A DNA stretch of 64,000 nt from an uncultured Pelagibacteraceae bacterium. GTDB lineage: Bacteria; Pseudomonadota; Alphaproteobacteria; Pelagibacterales; Pelagibacteraceae. The stretch is from assembly GCA_902623975.1 (NCBI GenBank), contig CACNVR010000002.1, positions 92,333 through 156,332 of the forward strand, given 5' to 3'. The translations under genes and the position numbers were made by a program. The notes under the pieces are model-generated. The model saw nothing but the letters and a program-made list of their open reading frames with translations. It was not told the origin of the DNA and searched no databases. Below, in pieces: positions 38,019 to 48,256 of this stretch (within the stretch, counting starts at the first letter, position 1; every line of letters starts with the position of its first letter).

Positions 38019-38822
38019 ATGGAAAAACCAAAAACTAATCTAAAAATTGTAGCAGATAAAAAAAGTGCTAGAGTTATTTTACCAAACATGCTTACTCTAA
38101 TAGGAGTATGTATTGGGCTATCTTCAATTAGATTTGCTTTGGACGAAAAATTTGAATTAGCAATAATTGCAATAATTTTTGCAGCTCTTATCGATGGCTT
38201 AGATGGCAGAATTGCAAGATTAATAAAAGGAACCTCAAAAGTTGGAAAAGAATTAGATTCTCTTACTGATATGATTAGTTTTGGTGTTGCTCCAGCCTTC
38301 ATAATGTATTTTTGGAAGCTAAACACTTTAGAAAGATTTGGATGGTTATTATGTCTTGTGTATGTGATTTGTGTAGCTTTAAGATTAGCAAGATTTAATG
38401 TTAATTCTAATACCGATTCATCATGGAAAGATAATTTTTTTGAAGGAGTACCATCACCAGCAGGTGCAATATTATTGTTGACACCACTGATCATAAGTTT
38501 AAGTGGTTTCGATTTTTTACAATTGAATTATAATATAATCACACCAATATTTTTTGTAATCACATCTTTTTTATTGATAAGTAAATTCCCAAGTTATTCA
38601 TTTAAGAAAATTGTAATTCCAAGGAGAACAACAATTTTTTTATTATTTGGAATTGTATTATTTTTCGGACTTTTACTAATATATACATTCAATGTTATAG
38701 CAATAAGTGCTGTCGTGTATGTATTTTTATTACCAATAAGCTTTTTTCATTTTCAAAAGTTAAAAAAAAAACATGAAAATGACAAAATTCAAGACGAAGA
38801 TGATCTTGAAGACATACTTTAA
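38019..38822 (+). CDS. pssA: CDP-diacylglycerol-serine O-phosphatidyltransferase
   Basis: A 267-residue membrane enzyme of the CDP-alcohol phosphatidyltransferase family. The motif DG-x2-AR-x8-G-x3-D-x3-D is complete (from DGRIAR through KELDSLTD), and several transmembrane helices follow. It makes phosphatidylserine, the substrate of the preceding decarboxylase. The ATG at 38019 fits directly behind psd; the open frame upstream to 37920 only reflects overlap with psd. Confidence 0.95.
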   Translation: MEKPKTNLKIVADKKSARVILPNMLTLIGVCIGLSSIRFALDEKFELAIIAIIFAALIDGLDGRIARLIKGTSKVGKELDSLTDMISFGVAPAFIMYFWKLNTLERFGWLLCLVYVICVALRLARFNVNSNTDSSWKDNFFEGVPSPAGAILLLTPLIISLSGFDFLQLNYNIITPIFFVITSFLLISKFPSYSFKKIVIPRRTTIFLLFGIVLFFGLLLIYTFNVIAISAVVYVFLLPISFFHFQKLKKKHENDKIQDEDDLEDIL

Positions 38823-39733
38823 TGAAAAAAAATGTAATTGTTTCATTAGCTGATGCTAATTATTTTCCACTATTAGAGGAGTTAATTGACTCAATAAAAA
38901 GATTCAAGGAAAGCAAAAATGTAGCTATTTGTATTTTGGATGCAGGACTGAACGAAGAACAAAAAGAAAAACTAAATCATAAAGTAGATGAAATTAAAAA
39001 TGCAGAGTGGGATATTGAAGTACCAAAAAATAAAGTTAAGGGAAAAGACTGGCTTAAAAGTCAGGTTTCTAGAGCTTTCTTACCAAAATATTTTCCTAAT
39101 TATGAAAAGTATCTATGGATAGATTGCGATGCATGGGTAAATGATTGGCAATGCGTTGAGCTCTATTTTAGAGCATGTAATGATGGAAAATTGGGTATTA
39201 CTCAAACAATGGGACCTGGATATAAAATTACTTCAAAGGTTAATTGGCTATTTGGAAAACTTGCATTAATTAAATCTCAAAATTTTAAACATGCTGTTAA
39301 ATCAAAAATTGGTTATGAAAAAGCACGAAAATTAGCTTTTGCACCACACATAAATATTGGAGTTTTTTCTTTAGGAAAAAATTCTGAGGGATGGACTTCT
39401 TGGCAGAACAATTTAAAAAAAACTCTTGCAGCTGGAAATATTTTTGGATCTGAGGGGTTGGCTATTAATATGTCGGTATATATTGATGATTTAAAAACAG
39501 AATTTCTTCCTTTAAATTGCAATTGGATAACGAGTAATTTATTACCTAAATATGATGAAAATCAAAAAACTTTTGTTGAGCCCTTTTTACCAAATTATAA
39601 AATAGGAATAATACACCTGGCAGCTGGTATATGGAAGAATGGGATAGACATGAGATTAGACAAGAGTATTGAAATAGAATTAGAAACTTTAAATAATAAT
39701 AAGATAACGAAAAGTTTAAGATATAGCAGTTAG
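38822..39733 (+). CDS. GT8-like putative glycosyltransferase
   Basis: A 303-residue cytosolic protein. The N-terminus (KNVIVSLADANYFPLLEELIDSI) and the DxD-like YLWIDCDAWVND at about residues 97-108 suggest a GT-A-fold nucleotide-sugar transferase near family 8. HINIGVFSLG and IIHLAAGIWKNG are also GT8-like positions. Donor and acceptor are unknown. It overlaps the stop of pssA by one base and abuts rlmE, so a role in lipid or envelope glycosylation is possible but unproven. Confidence 0.65.
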   Translation: MKKNVIVSLADANYFPLLEELIDSIKRFKESKNVAICILDAGLNEEQKEKLNHKVDEIKNAEWDIEVPKNKVKGKDWLKSQVSRAFLPKYFPNYEKYLWIDCDAWVNDWQCVELYFRACNDGKLGITQTMGPGYKITSKVNWLFGKLALIKSQNFKHAVKSKIGYEKARKLAFAPHINIGVFSLGKNSEGWTSWQNNLKKTLAAGNIFGSEGLAINMSVYIDDLKTEFLPLNCNWITSNLLPKYDENQKTFVEPFLPNYKIGIIHLAAGIWKNGIDMRLDKSIEIELETLNNNKITKSLRYSS

Positions 39734-40345
39734 TTGAAAAAAAATAAAATTTCAAAAAATTGGGTTATTAAACAAAAAAGAGATATCTATGTCCGTCAAT
39801 CTAAAGTTGATGGTTACAGAGCCAGATCTGCTTATAAATTAATTGAGATTGATCAAAAGTTTAAAATTTTTAAAGGCGGTATGTGTGTTATAGACATTGG
39901 TGCTGCACCAGGAAGTTGGTCTCAATATGTATCTAAGATTGTAAAAAACGGTAAGATTATTTCTGTAGATTTAAAAAACATGGAAAAAATAAAAAAGACT
40001 ATACAAATTGTAGGAGACTTTACTAAGGAAGATACACAAAATGAGATTAAAAATTTTATTGATAAAGGTGCAGATGTAATTATGTCTGATATGGCTGTGA
40101 ATACTACTGGGATTAAGAATATAGATTCAATTCAAACAGGAGAACTTTGTAAAGAAGCTATGATCTTTTCAAAAAAAATTATGTTCCAAAAAGGTGTTTT
40201 TATCTCAAAAATATTTATGGGAGGCTCATTTAATGAAATTGTCGCACTTGGAAAAAAAATTTTTAGAGAGGTCAAGGTTTTTAAACCAAAGTCTAGTCGA
40301 AAGGATTCAAAAGAAAGTTTCATTATTTGTAAAAATCTTAGATAG
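39734..40345 (+). CDS. rlmE: 23S rRNA (uridine-2552-2'-O)-methyltransferase
   Basis: A 203-residue RlmE/FtsJ. SARSAYKL-type motif is RARSAYKLIEID; the SAM site is VIDIGAAPGSWSQY (about residues 53-66). The K-D-K-E catalytic tetrad is provided by AYK, SDMAVN, ISKIF and KESF. The start is TTG at 39734, right after the preceding stop codon; the next in-frame ATG lies deep inside the fold. Also called ftsJ or rrmJ. Confidence 0.95.
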   Translation: MKKNKISKNWVIKQKRDIYVRQSKVDGYRARSAYKLIEIDQKFKIFKGGMCVIDIGAAPGSWSQYVSKIVKNGKIISVDLKNMEKIKKTIQIVGDFTKEDTQNEIKNFIDKGADVIMSDMAVNTTGIKNIDSIQTGELCKEAMIFSKKIMFQKGVFISKIFMGGSFNEIVALGKKIFREVKVFKPKSSRKDSKESFIICKNLR

Positions 40346-40376
40346 ACACTTTTAATTTAAAAGGAATCATATATAA

Positions 40377-41459
40377 ATGATTATGGTTCCTATAAAAGAA
40401 GCACTTACCTTTGATGATGTTACTTTAGTTCCCAAGTATTCAGAAATTTTGCCATCTGAAGTTGACACAAGCATAAAACTTACTGAAAATCTCAAACTTA
40501 AGATCCCTCTTCTTTCATCAGCAATGGATACTGTAACAGAGAGCAAAATGGCAATAGCTATCGCAAAGGCAGGTGGATTGGGAATAATTCATAGAAACTT
40601 GAATATAAAAGATCAAGTTTTTGAAATCAAAAAAGTAAAAAAACAAAATCTTTCAGTTGGCGCCGCTGTTGGAGCTGGACCAAAAGAATTTGTTAGGGCC
40701 AAAGCAATTCTTAAAGAAAATGTGAACATGATTGTAGTGGATACAGCTCATGGACATACGAAAAAAGTTTCAGAAATTATAAAGTTTATTAAAAAAACTA
40801 AAGGAAAAAGAACAGTGTTGTGTGCTGGAAATATAGCAACACCAGAGGCTGCAAAATTTTTATTAAAATTAGGTGTTGATGTGATCAAAGTTGGAATTGG
40901 TCCTGGATCGATTTGTACAACTAGATTAGTAGCTGGAATAGGAGTTCCTCAACTTAGTGCAATTTTAAATGTCAGAAATGGAGTCAAAAATAAGAATGTC
41001 AAAATTATTTCTGATGGAGGTATCAAATATTCAGGTGACCTTGCTAAAGCCTTTGCGGCAGGAGCTGATGCAGTGATGATAGGGTCGTTATTTGCCGGTA
41101 CTGATGAAACACCAGGTAAATTAATAAAAAAAAATGGTAAATTATTTAAAAGTTTTAGGGGAATGGGCTCTGTTGGTGCAATGAATAAAGGATCTGCAGA
41201 TCGATATTTTCAAAAAAAACAAAAAGATTTTTCGAAATATGTACCAGAAGGAGTTGAAGGATTGGCAAAATACAAAGGTAAAGTTGATAAGATAATTTTT
41301 AAATTAGTAGGTGGATTAAAATCATCCATGGGCTATCTTGGATCAAAACAAATAAAATATTTAAGAAATAAACCACAATTTGTTAAAATTACAAAAGCTG
41401 GATTTTACGAAAGTATGGTTCATAATGTTGATGTGGTAAAAAGTGATAATAAATACTAA
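40377..41459 (+). CDS. guaB: IMP dehydrogenase lacking the CBS (Bateman) domain
   Basis: NAD-dependent oxidation of IMP to XMP, the first committed step to GMP. Only 360 residues, against about 490 usually. [10 protein letters not shown] and [12 protein letters not shown] are present, but the chain passes directly from [12 protein letters not shown] (about residue 87) to [10 protein letters not shown] (about 93), where two CBS domains normally sit. The catalytic Cys180 in [11 protein letters not shown], the flap and the [11 protein letters not shown] phosphate-binding stretch remain, so activity is expected without CBS-mediated nucleotide control. Confidence 0.95.
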   Translation: MIMVPIKEALTFDDVTLVPKYSEILPSEVDTSIKLTENLKLKIPLLSSAMDTVTESKMAIAIAKAGGLGIIHRNLNIKDQVFEIKKVKKQNLSVGAAVGAGPKEFVRAKAILKENVNMIVVDTAHGHTKKVSEIIKFIKKTKGKRTVLCAGNIATPEAAKFLLKLGVDVIKVGIGPGSICTTRLVAGIGVPQLSAILNVRNGVKNKNVKIISDGGIKYSGDLAKAFAAGADAVMIGSLFAGTDETPGKLIKKNGKLFKSFRGMGSVGAMNKGSADRYFQKKQKDFSKYVPEGVEGLAKYKGKVDKIIFKLVGGLKSSMGYLGSKQIKYLRNKPQFVKITKAGFYESMVHNVDVVKSDNKY

Positions 41460-41461
41460 TT

Positions 41462-41899
41462 ATGAAAAAAATTAAATTTATATTTTTATTTTACCTAGCG
41501 GTAAACATTTCTAGTTTTTCAATTGCAACCGAAAGTTTTTTTAATAAGGGATTAGAATTGTACCAAGAAAAAAAATATGAAGATGCAAAGTTTATGTTTG
41601 AGAAAAGTATAGTTTTTAACCCCAAAGACTCCAATTCTTATCTTTATTTGGCAAAAATTTACAATATTGAAGAAGATCAACTTAAAGAAGAAAAAAATTT
41701 AGAAACAACTTTATTAATAGAGCCCGACAATGAGGAAGCAATATTGATGACTATGAAAATAGCTTTAGAAAAATCTAATTATTCAAAAGTAAAAGATTTA
41801 TCTAAAACTTTCAGTAAAGTTTGTAAAAAGTTATGTGAGGAAAACAAAGATATTTTAGAGACTCTAGCAAATATAGAACCAAAAAATAATGAGTCTTAA
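41462..41899 (+). CDS. Small exported TPR protein
   Basis: A 145-residue protein with a signal peptide (about residues 1-21) and two to three tetratricopeptide repeats (about 28-110; [24 protein letters not shown]). TPR proteins act as protein-binding scaffolds; no partner is evident. It lies between guaB and guaA and overlaps guaA by 11 bases, but the signal peptide suggests a periplasmic role unrelated to GMP synthesis. Confidence 0.8.
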   Translation: MKKIKFIFLFYLAVNISSFSIATESFFNKGLELYQEKKYEDAKFMFEKSIVFNPKDSNSYLYLAKIYNIEEDQLKEEKNLETTLLIEPDNEEAILMTMKIALEKSNYSKVKDLSKTFSKVCKKLCEENKDILETLANIEPKNNES

Positions 41900-43451
41900 T
41901 AGAAAGTTAGACAAAATCTTAATAATAGATTTTGGTTCACAATTTACTCAACTAATAGCAAGGAGAATAAGAGAATTTGGAGTTTTTTGTGAAATAGTAA
42001 GTCATAAAAAAATTAAAATTAAAAATATTGATCATTCGATAAAAGGTTTAATTTTATCAGGCGGACCTTTAAATGTTTATCAAATCAATAAGTATTCTTT
42101 CGATAAAAGAATAATAGAAAAGCAAATACCAATTTTAGGTATTTGCTTTGGACATCAAATATTGTCTAAATTAAATGGTGGTAAAGTAAAACAATCTAAG
42201 TATCGAGAATTTGGTTTAGCTAATATTTATAAAAAAAAAGAAAGTATTTTAATCAAAAATTTTTTTAATAATAAAAAGATTAATAAAGTATGGATGAGCC
42301 ATGCTGATCAAGTTTCAAAATTACCAAAATATTTCAATGTAATTGCCTCAAGTCAAAACTCAAAATATGCAATCATTGAAAATAGATCTAAAAAATTTTA
42401 TGGTGTCCAATTTCACCCAGAGGTTACGCATACGCAAAATGGAAAAAGACTAATCCATAATTTTATATTTTTAATATGTAAAATTAAAAAAAACTGGTCA
42501 TCTAAAGATCAAAAAAACCAATTGATTAAAGAGGTTAGAGAGACAGTAAAGAATAATAAAGTTATCTGTGCTTTATCTGGTGGTGTTGATAGTAGTGTTG
42601 TAGCTCAATTGTTGAATAAGGCTATTGGTAAAAAGTTATATTGTATTTTTGTTAATACAGGTCTTCTTAGAAAAAATGAAGAAACTCAAGTAGTTAAAAC
42701 GTTTAAAAGAAAATTAAAGATCAATTTGATATATGTTAACGCTGAAAAAGAATTTATAAGAAAATTGAAAAATATTTCAGATCCTGAAAAAAAAAGAAAA
42801 ATTATAGGAAATTTGTTTATTAAAATTTTCGAAAGATACGCAAAAAGAATTAAAGGTGTGAAGTTTTTAGCGCAAGGAACTCTTTATCCAGACCTTATTG
42901 AAAGTAGATCTGTAACAGGTAGTCAGACATCAAAAATAAAATCACATCACAATGTTGGAGGTTTACCTAAAAAAATGAAGCTCAAACTTGTTGAGCCTCT
43001 AAGATTTTTATTTAAAGACGAGGTTAGAAAATTAGGTTTGGAACTTAACCTTTCAAAAGAAATTATTTCTAGACATCCTTTTCCAGGACCAGGTTTGGCA
43101 ATAAGAATCCCTGGGATAATTACTCATGAAAAAATCAAGATTTTGAAAGAAGCCGATTATTATTTTATAAAAAGTTTGAAAGAACAAAATTTATATAACA
43201 AAATTTGGCAAGCTTATGCAGCTTTACTTCCTGTAAAAACTGTAGGAGTGATGGGTGACAATAGGACTTACGAGTATTTGTGTTTGTTGAGAGCGATTAC
43301 ATCTGAGGATGGAATGACAGCTGATTTTTTTGACTTTAAAAAAACATTTATTCAAATGATTTCAAATAAAATTGTAAATAGCATTAGAGGAATAAATAGA
43401 GTAGTTTATGACGTTACTTCTAAACCACCAAGTACCATAGAGCTTGAATGA
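41889..43451 (+). CDS. guaA: GMP synthase (glutamine-hydrolysing)
   Basis: A 520-residue enzyme aminating XMP to GMP. The class I amidotransferase domain (residues 1-200) has the nucleophile in GICFGHQ and the catalytic His/Glu in QFHPEVTH. The ATP-pyrophosphatase domain has the P-loop [12 protein letters not shown] (about residues 227-238), and the C-terminal dimerisation domain ends in [15 protein letters not shown]. It overlaps panB by ATGA. Confidence 0.98.
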   Translation: MSLNRKLDKILIIDFGSQFTQLIARRIREFGVFCEIVSHKKIKIKNIDHSIKGLILSGGPLNVYQINKYSFDKRIIEKQIPILGICFGHQILSKLNGGKVKQSKYREFGLANIYKKKESILIKNFFNNKKINKVWMSHADQVSKLPKYFNVIASSQNSKYAIIENRSKKFYGVQFHPEVTHTQNGKRLIHNFIFLICKIKKNWSSKDQKNQLIKEVRETVKNNKVICALSGGVDSSVVAQLLNKAIGKKLYCIFVNTGLLRKNEETQVVKTFKRKLKINLIYVNAEKEFIRKLKNISDPEKKRKIIGNLFIKIFERYAKRIKGVKFLAQGTLYPDLIESRSVTGSQTSKIKSHHNVGGLPKKMKLKLVEPLRFLFKDEVRKLGLELNLSKEIISRHPFPGPGLAIRIPGIITHEKIKILKEADYYFIKSLKEQNLYNKIWQAYAALLPVKTVGVMGDNRTYEYLCLLRAITSEDGMTADFFDFKKTFIQMISNKIVNSIRGINRVVYDVTSKPPSTIELE

Positions 43452-44221
43452 AGAAAATAAAAAAGATTTTAAAGAAAAAAAACAAATCTAAAATTGTTTG
43501 TCTTACAGCATATTCGAAAAATATTGCAGAAGAGGTAGATAAACATGCTGATATTGTTTTGGTTGGAGACTCACTTGGCTCAGTATTATATAATTATTCA
43601 TCTACAAAAAAAGTCACTTTGGATGAAATGATCAATCATTCTAAGAGTGTAAGACTTGGTGTTAAAAAAAGTTTAATGGTGGTCGATATGCCATACAAAA
43701 CTTATATTTCTAAAAACTTAGCTCTTAAGAATGCAAAAAAAATAATGAAACAAACAAAATGTGATGCAGTAAAACTTGAAGGTGGAAAAAAGATTATTAA
43801 TCAAATTCAATTTTTGATTAAAAATAAGATTCCTGTCATGGGACATCTAGGACTACTTCCTCAATCTGCAAAAGGAAAATTTCAATCAAAAGGTAAAAAT
43901 ACAAAAGAAATTAAACAATTGAGAAATGATGCTATGTTACTTCAAAAAAATGGAGTCTTTGCAATAGTTTTAGAATGTGTAAAAACACAAATTGCAAAGC
44001 AAATTACGAAAGATTTAAAAATTCCAACTATTGGAATAGGATCTTCGGTACACTGTGATGGTCAAGTTTTGGTTACTGATGATTTAATTGGTTTAAATGA
44101 AACTAATATTAAATTTGTTAAAAAATTTGCAAATATAAAAAGATATATTAATTTGGGATTAAAAAATTTTGCACAAGCAGTAAAAAATAAAAGATATCCT
44201 ACAAGAAAATATTCTTATTAA
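43448..44221 (+). CDS. panB: 3-methyl-2-oxobutanoate hydroxymethyltransferase
   Basis: A 257-residue PanB that makes ketopantoate for pantothenate and CoA using methylene-tetrahydrofolate. The motifs [51 protein letters not shown] and [15 protein letters not shown] are those of the family. panC and panE are not in the window. Its stop codon overlaps the convergent TerC gene by 4 bases. Confidence 0.96.
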   Translation: MKKIKKILKKKNKSKIVCLTAYSKNIAEEVDKHADIVLVGDSLGSVLYNYSSTKKVTLDEMINHSKSVRLGVKKSLMVVDMPYKTYISKNLALKNAKKIMKQTKCDAVKLEGGKKIINQIQFLIKNKIPVMGHLGLLPQSAKGKFQSKGKNTKEIKQLRNDAMLLQKNGVFAIVLECVKTQIAKQITKDLKIPTIGIGSSVHCDGQVLVTDDLIGLNETNIKFVKKFANIKRYINLGLKNFAQAVKNKRYPTRKYSY

Positions 44222-44838
44222 AAATATTTTTTAAATTTTTCATTTATTGATAAAATTTCTAAATCTACAAGACCTCCAATAACTAATTGAATGGCAACTA
44301 GCAGGATGAAACCTAAACCTACATATGCAATCCATAAATGTTTTTGAATATAACTAGCAAGGTATGTAGCCATAGCTCCTGTTAAAATAACTGATAAAAC
44401 AAGTCCAAAAATCATGAAACCAAAATTACCTTTAGAGGCTCCAACTACTCCTATTACATTGTCGAAACTAATTGTGATATCCGCAAATAAAACTTTATAA
44501 ACACTTTGGATATAAGATGGTTCCTTAGACTTCTTGGTTGGAGATTTCACTTTTTTGATTTCAAAAAGATCTTTTCTTAGATCATTTACAATCCAAATTA
44601 AAAGTAATCCCCCAAGTATTTTGATGAAATAAAATTTGAATAAATATGTAGCAAATAACGCAAAGATAATTTTAAAGATTAAAGCTCCGGCAACACCCCA
44701 TAAAATTATTTGCCTTCTGTTCTTAGGAGCAAAATTGGCAGCAATTAAACCGATAATTATGGCATTATCCGCTGCTAAGATTATATCTATGAAAATAATC
44801 TGAACTAATATGAGTGCTTCATCTAACAAAGTGTGCAC
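44218..44838 (-). CDS. TerC/YjbE-family integral membrane protein
   Basis: A 206-residue membrane protein with about seven helices. The two conserved acidic transmembrane motifs FIDIILAADNAIIIG and LFADITISFDNVIGVVGA identify TerC/Alx/YjbE proteins, implicated in metal (Mn) export or metalation of exported proteins. The start appears to be GTG at 44838; no Met in the first 25 codons would preserve the first motif. Confidence 0.87.
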   Translation of the reverse strand: MHTLLDEALILVQIIFIDIILAADNAIIIGLIAANFAPKNRRQIILWGVAGALIFKIIFALFATYLFKFYFIKILGGLLLIWIVNDLRKDLFEIKKVKSPTKKSKEPSYIQSVYKVLFADITISFDNVIGVVGASKGNFGFMIFGLVLSVILTGAMATYLASYIQKHLWIAYVGLGFILLVAIQLVIGGLVDLEILSINEKFKKYF

Positions 44839-44934
44839 ATATTATAAAAAATAAAAAAAAATTCAATTAAAAGTAGTATAATTTTTTTATTGAAAATTTT
44901 TTTAATACATAATGAAATACTTTTTAAAATAAAT

Positions 44935-44940
44935 GGAGGA
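44935..44940 (+). promoter_or_regulatory. Strong Shine-Dalgarno that fixes the dctP start
   Basis: GGAGGA sits 3 bases before the ATG at 44944, unusually strong for this window. It places the start at the Met that begins a good signal peptide, instead of the TTG at 44890 where the open frame begins. Confidence 0.85.
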
Positions 44941-44943
44941 CAA

Positions 44944-45915
44944 ATGAAATTTGTTAAATATTTAACAACTATTTTAGTTTCATTAATCTTGTCAATTAAT
45001 CTTGCAATTGCAGAGAAATGGGACATGGCTTTAGCTTATGGGGCTGGTAATTTTCATTCTGCTAATGCAGCTGAATTCGCAAAAAATGTAACTGAAAAAA
45101 GTGGGGGAAAACTTACAATCGTCACCCACCCAGGTGGATCATTATTCAAAGGTGGAGAAATATTTAGGGCTGTTAGAACTGGTCAAGCACAGATCGGTGA
45201 AAGATTCATGTCAGCTTTAGGTAAAGAAGATCCATTACTTGAAATAGATTCACAACCATTTTTAGCAACGTCTTATTCTGATGCTATGAAGTTATATAAA
45301 GCTTCAAAAGATGAAATTGTTAAAGCATTGGATGAAAAAGGTTTAGTTTTTTTATACGCTGTGCCATGGCCTGCGCAAGGTTTGTATAGCAAAAAGGAAA
45401 TAAACTCAGTTGCTGATCTAAAAGGTTTAAAATTTAGAGCATATAATTCTGCAACAATAAGAATAGCAGAGTTAACTGGAATGGCTCCAACAAAGATAGA
45501 AGCTGCGGAAATAAGTCAGGCTTTTTCTACAGGAGCTGTTGAAAGTATGATCACATCACCAACTACAGGAAAAAATTCAAAAATTTGGGAGAATGGTGTG
45601 AAATATTTTTATGACATTGCGGCATGGTTTCCAAAAAACATGATAATTGTGAATAAAGACTCTTGGAACAAATTGGACAAAGAGACAAAAGATCTAGTAA
45701 TGAACCAAGCAGCTTTGGCTGAAAGAAAAGGATGGCAATTATCAAAACAAGGAAATGTTGGAGATAAGAAAGCTTTAGCTGATGCAGGTATGGTAGTTGG
45801 CAAAGTGAATGCATCATTGCAAGCTCATTTTGAGAAAGTTGGAAAGACTATGGCAAAGGAATGGTCTCAAAAAGCTGGATCAAGGGGAGCTGATGTTTTA
45901 TCAGCATATAAATAA
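44944..45915 (+). CDS. TRAP transporter periplasmic binding protein (DctP type)
   Basis: A 323-residue periplasmic binding protein with a signal peptide (about residues 1-20, ending AIA). The conserved ligand-carboxylate Arg is in LKGLKFRAYN. QAQIGERFMSALGKEDPLLE and AEISQAFSTGAVE are DctP-family landmarks. The Arg implies an organic acid as ligand; its identity is not readable. It precedes the DctQ and DctM subunits, separated from them by a stem-loop. Confidence 0.93.
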   Translation: MKFVKYLTTILVSLILSINLAIAEKWDMALAYGAGNFHSANAAEFAKNVTEKSGGKLTIVTHPGGSLFKGGEIFRAVRTGQAQIGERFMSALGKEDPLLEIDSQPFLATSYSDAMKLYKASKDEIVKALDEKGLVFLYAVPWPAQGLYSKKEINSVADLKGLKFRAYNSATIRIAELTGMAPTKIEAAEISQAFSTGAVESMITSPTTGKNSKIWENGVKYFYDIAAWFPKNMIIVNKDSWNKLDKETKDLVMNQAALAERKGWQLSKQGNVGDKKALADAGMVVGKVNASLQAHFEKVGKTMAKEWSQKAGSRGADVLSAYK

Positions 45916-45930
45916 TTGATTAAGATCATT

Positions 45931-45964
45931 TTTAAGGCCACTTATTATATCTAGTGGCCTTAAA
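45931..45964 (+). other. Intercistronic stem-loop between TRAP genes
   Basis: A perfect 12-pair inverted repeat (TTTAAGGCCACT / AGTGGCCTTAAA) with a 10-base loop lies between the binding-protein stop and the dctQ ATG. No T-run follows. Such hairpins commonly protect the 3' end of an abundant binding-protein mRNA or attenuate transcription into the membrane subunits. Confidence 0.75.
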
Positions 45965-45969
45965 TAATT

Positions 45970-46461
45970 ATGTTGAGATCTTTAAATAAAAACTTAAATA
46001 AACTTTACAAATTCTCAGGTTATATTGCTGCATTATTTTTGATTTTAGTTGCAGTCTTCATCCTCATTGGTATTTCATCAAGAATATTTGGTTTTTATAT
46101 AAGAGGTCTTGCAGAATATTCAGGCTATTGCATGGCTTCAGCGTCTTTTTTTGCTTTAGCTTATACATTTGTAGAGGGTGGACATATTAGGATAACACTT
46201 TTTTTTGAAAAATTATCTGGGTTAAAAAAAAAGATAGTAGAGATTTGGTGTTTATTAGTTGCAAGTTTCTTTTCAGGATATTTATCATTTTATTTTATAA
46301 AAATGTTAATCATTTCATATAGGTTTCAGGAAAGAAGTGAGGGAGCTGATGAAATTTTAATTTGGATACCTCAAACCTCAGTTGCTATTGGATCTACGAT
46401 TTTTTTTATATGTGTTTTACATCAACTAATTTTAATAATTAGAAGTAATAAAAATGACTGA
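45970..46461 (+). CDS. TRAP transporter small membrane subunit (DctQ type)
   Basis: A 163-residue membrane protein with four helices, of DctQ length. The middle motif GLAEYSGYCMASASFFALAYTFVEGGHIRI is diagnostic. It associates with the large DctM subunit and overlaps its gene by 8 bases. Confidence 0.92.
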   Translation: MLRSLNKNLNKLYKFSGYIAALFLILVAVFILIGISSRIFGFYIRGLAEYSGYCMASASFFALAYTFVEGGHIRITLFFEKLSGLKKKIVEIWCLLVASFFSGYLSFYFIKMLIISYRFQERSEGADEILIWIPQTSVAIGSTIFFICVLHQLILIIRSNKND

Positions 46462-47764
46462 AATATTTTTAACTATTTTTTTTATTAGTGTCTTACTATT
46501 TTTTTTAGGCTCAGGTATTTGGGTTGCTTTGAGTATGATTGGAGTTTCAGCTATTGGGATGATGTTATTTACGTCAAGACCTGTTGGTGATGCAATGGCA
46601 ACTACAATATGGGGTACTTCATCGTCGTGGACATTAACTGCCTTACCTTTATTTGTCTGGATGGGAGAGATTTTATTTAGAACAAAACTCTCAGAAAATT
46701 TATTCAAAGGTTTATCTCCATGGATGCAAAAATTACCTGGTGGTTTAATACATGTAAACGTTGTCGGATGTGCATTATTTGCTGCTATTTCAGGATCTTC
46801 AGCAGCAACAGTAGCAACTGTCGGAAAGATGTCCATTCCAGAGCTTAGAAAAAGAAAATATCCAGAAAAAATTTTACTCGGTAGTTTGGCGGGCTCTGGA
46901 ACTTTAGGTTTGTTGATCCCTCCATCTATTATTTTGATAATCTATGGGGTTGCAGTTCAAGAGTCGATAGCAAAGTTATTTATTGCAGGAATCATTCCCG
47001 GAATAATGATTGCTTTAATTTTTATGTCCTATGTAATTATTTGGTCATTGATTAATAAAAAAGATATGCCAAAAATAATTGAACAATATTCATTTCTAGA
47101 AAAATTAAAAAGATCAAAACAACTTTTGCCAGTAATATTATTGATTTTAGGAGTTATTGGGTCAATTTACACTGGGATAGCTACTGCAACTGAGGCAGCT
47201 TCACTCGGAGTAGTTGGAGCTTTAATTTTATCATATTTTCAAAAAAGTTTGAATTTAGAGACATTTAAATCATCTCTATTAGGTGCAACAAAAACTTCTT
47301 GCATGATTGCTTTCATACTAGCAGGATCAACATTCCTGTCATTAGCGATGGGTTTTACAGGCTTGCCTAGAAATTTAGCAATCTGGATTCAAAACCTAGA
47401 TCTTTCACCTTATGTTTTAATTTTTGTGTTAATGATTTTTTATATTATTCTTGGAATGTTTTTAGATGGAATATCAGCAGTTGTTTTAACAATGGCAATT
47501 ATTGAACCAATGATAAGACAGGCAGGATTTGATATGATTTGGTTTGGAATTTTTCTGGTAATTGTAGTTGAAATGGCGCAGATCACACCTCCAGTAGGTT
47601 TTAATCTATTTGTTCTTCAAGGGATGGCTAATAAAGATATGGGATATATTGCTAGTAGTGCATTTCCATTATTCTTGTTAATGGTTTTAGCTGTTATACT
47701 TGTGGTAATTTTTCCCGAGATCGCTTTATGGATGCCAGAACAGATGGTTAAAAATATTAATTAA
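46454..47764 (+). CDS. TRAP transporter large membrane subunit (DctM type)
   Basis: A 436-residue transporter of the DctM family with about twelve or more helices. Landmarks are GCALFAAISGSSAATVATVGKM, GTLGLLIPPSIILIIYG and EMAQITPPVGFNLFVLQGM, which form the Na+ and substrate site in this elevator-type family. It couples uptake of the solute delivered by the binding protein to the Na+ gradient. Confidence 0.95.
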   Translation: MTEIFLTIFFISVLLFFLGSGIWVALSMIGVSAIGMMLFTSRPVGDAMATTIWGTSSSWTLTALPLFVWMGEILFRTKLSENLFKGLSPWMQKLPGGLIHVNVVGCALFAAISGSSAATVATVGKMSIPELRKRKYPEKILLGSLAGSGTLGLLIPPSIILIIYGVAVQESIAKLFIAGIIPGIMIALIFMSYVIIWSLINKKDMPKIIEQYSFLEKLKRSKQLLPVILLILGVIGSIYTGIATATEAASLGVVGALILSYFQKSLNLETFKSSLLGATKTSCMIAFILAGSTFLSLAMGFTGLPRNLAIWIQNLDLSPYVLIFVLMIFYIILGMFLDGISAVVLTMAIIEPMIRQAGFDMIWFGIFLVIVVEMAQITPPVGFNLFVLQGMANKDMGYIASSAFPLFLLMVLAVILVVIFPEIALWMPEQMVKNIN

Positions 47765-48255
47765 TATTTTGAGACTTTTTCACCTGCTATTATAGCTTTT
47801 AATTCTTCATATTCTTCACAATTACAATTTTTTAAAACTTCTAATCTTTCAACTGCAAGATTGTGTCTATTCGTTGCCACATAAAGTTCGCCTAAATATT
47901 CATTTATACCCTTATGAGTTGGATCAAGAGATAAACCTTTGAGATAGTATTTTTCAGCATTTTTATAATCTCCAAGTTTTCTAGATGTAAAACCCATGTA
48001 ATTTAAAGTGTCTGGTTTATTTGGTTTTTTTTCGTTAGATTTAATTAAAAGTTTAAGCGCTTTTTCATATTTTACTTCTGCTTTTTCTTTTTTTCCTTTT
48101 TTTTCATTTTTTTTACCTGAATTAATTAATTTTACAGCTTGATCATAGCTTGATTTTTTTTCCCCTTCAGATCCACCAGATCCACCTGAACCTGCAGCAT
48201 AAATATTACCAATTAGTGAAAATAAAATTATTAAAGATATCAATATTTTTTTCAT
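47761..48255 (-). CDS. Exported TPR protein with Gly-Ser linker
   Basis: A 164-residue protein. The signal peptide (residues 1-20) is followed by a GSGGSGGS stretch, a Lys/Glu-rich region, then two to three TPRs (about residues 60-150; DTLNYMGFTSRKLGDYKNAEKYYLKGLSL is centred on one). Function unknown; probably periplasmic. It overlaps dctM by 4 bases tail-to-tail and sits immediately downstream of pxpA. Confidence 0.8.
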   Translation of the reverse strand: MKKILISLIILFSLIGNIYAAGSGGSGGSEGEKKSSYDQAVKLINSGKKNEKKGKKEKAEVKYEKALKLLIKSNEKKPNKPDTLNYMGFTSRKLGDYKNAEKYYLKGLSLDPTHKGINEYLGELYVATNRHNLAVERLEVLKNCNCEEYEELKAIIAGEKVSKY

Positions 48256-48256
48256 T

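Noticed and set aside
45563..45817. Antisense frames within the TRAP binding-protein gene
   Set aside because: The plus-strand gene is a full DctP protein with signal peptide and strong Shine-Dalgarno; the antisense frames have neither.
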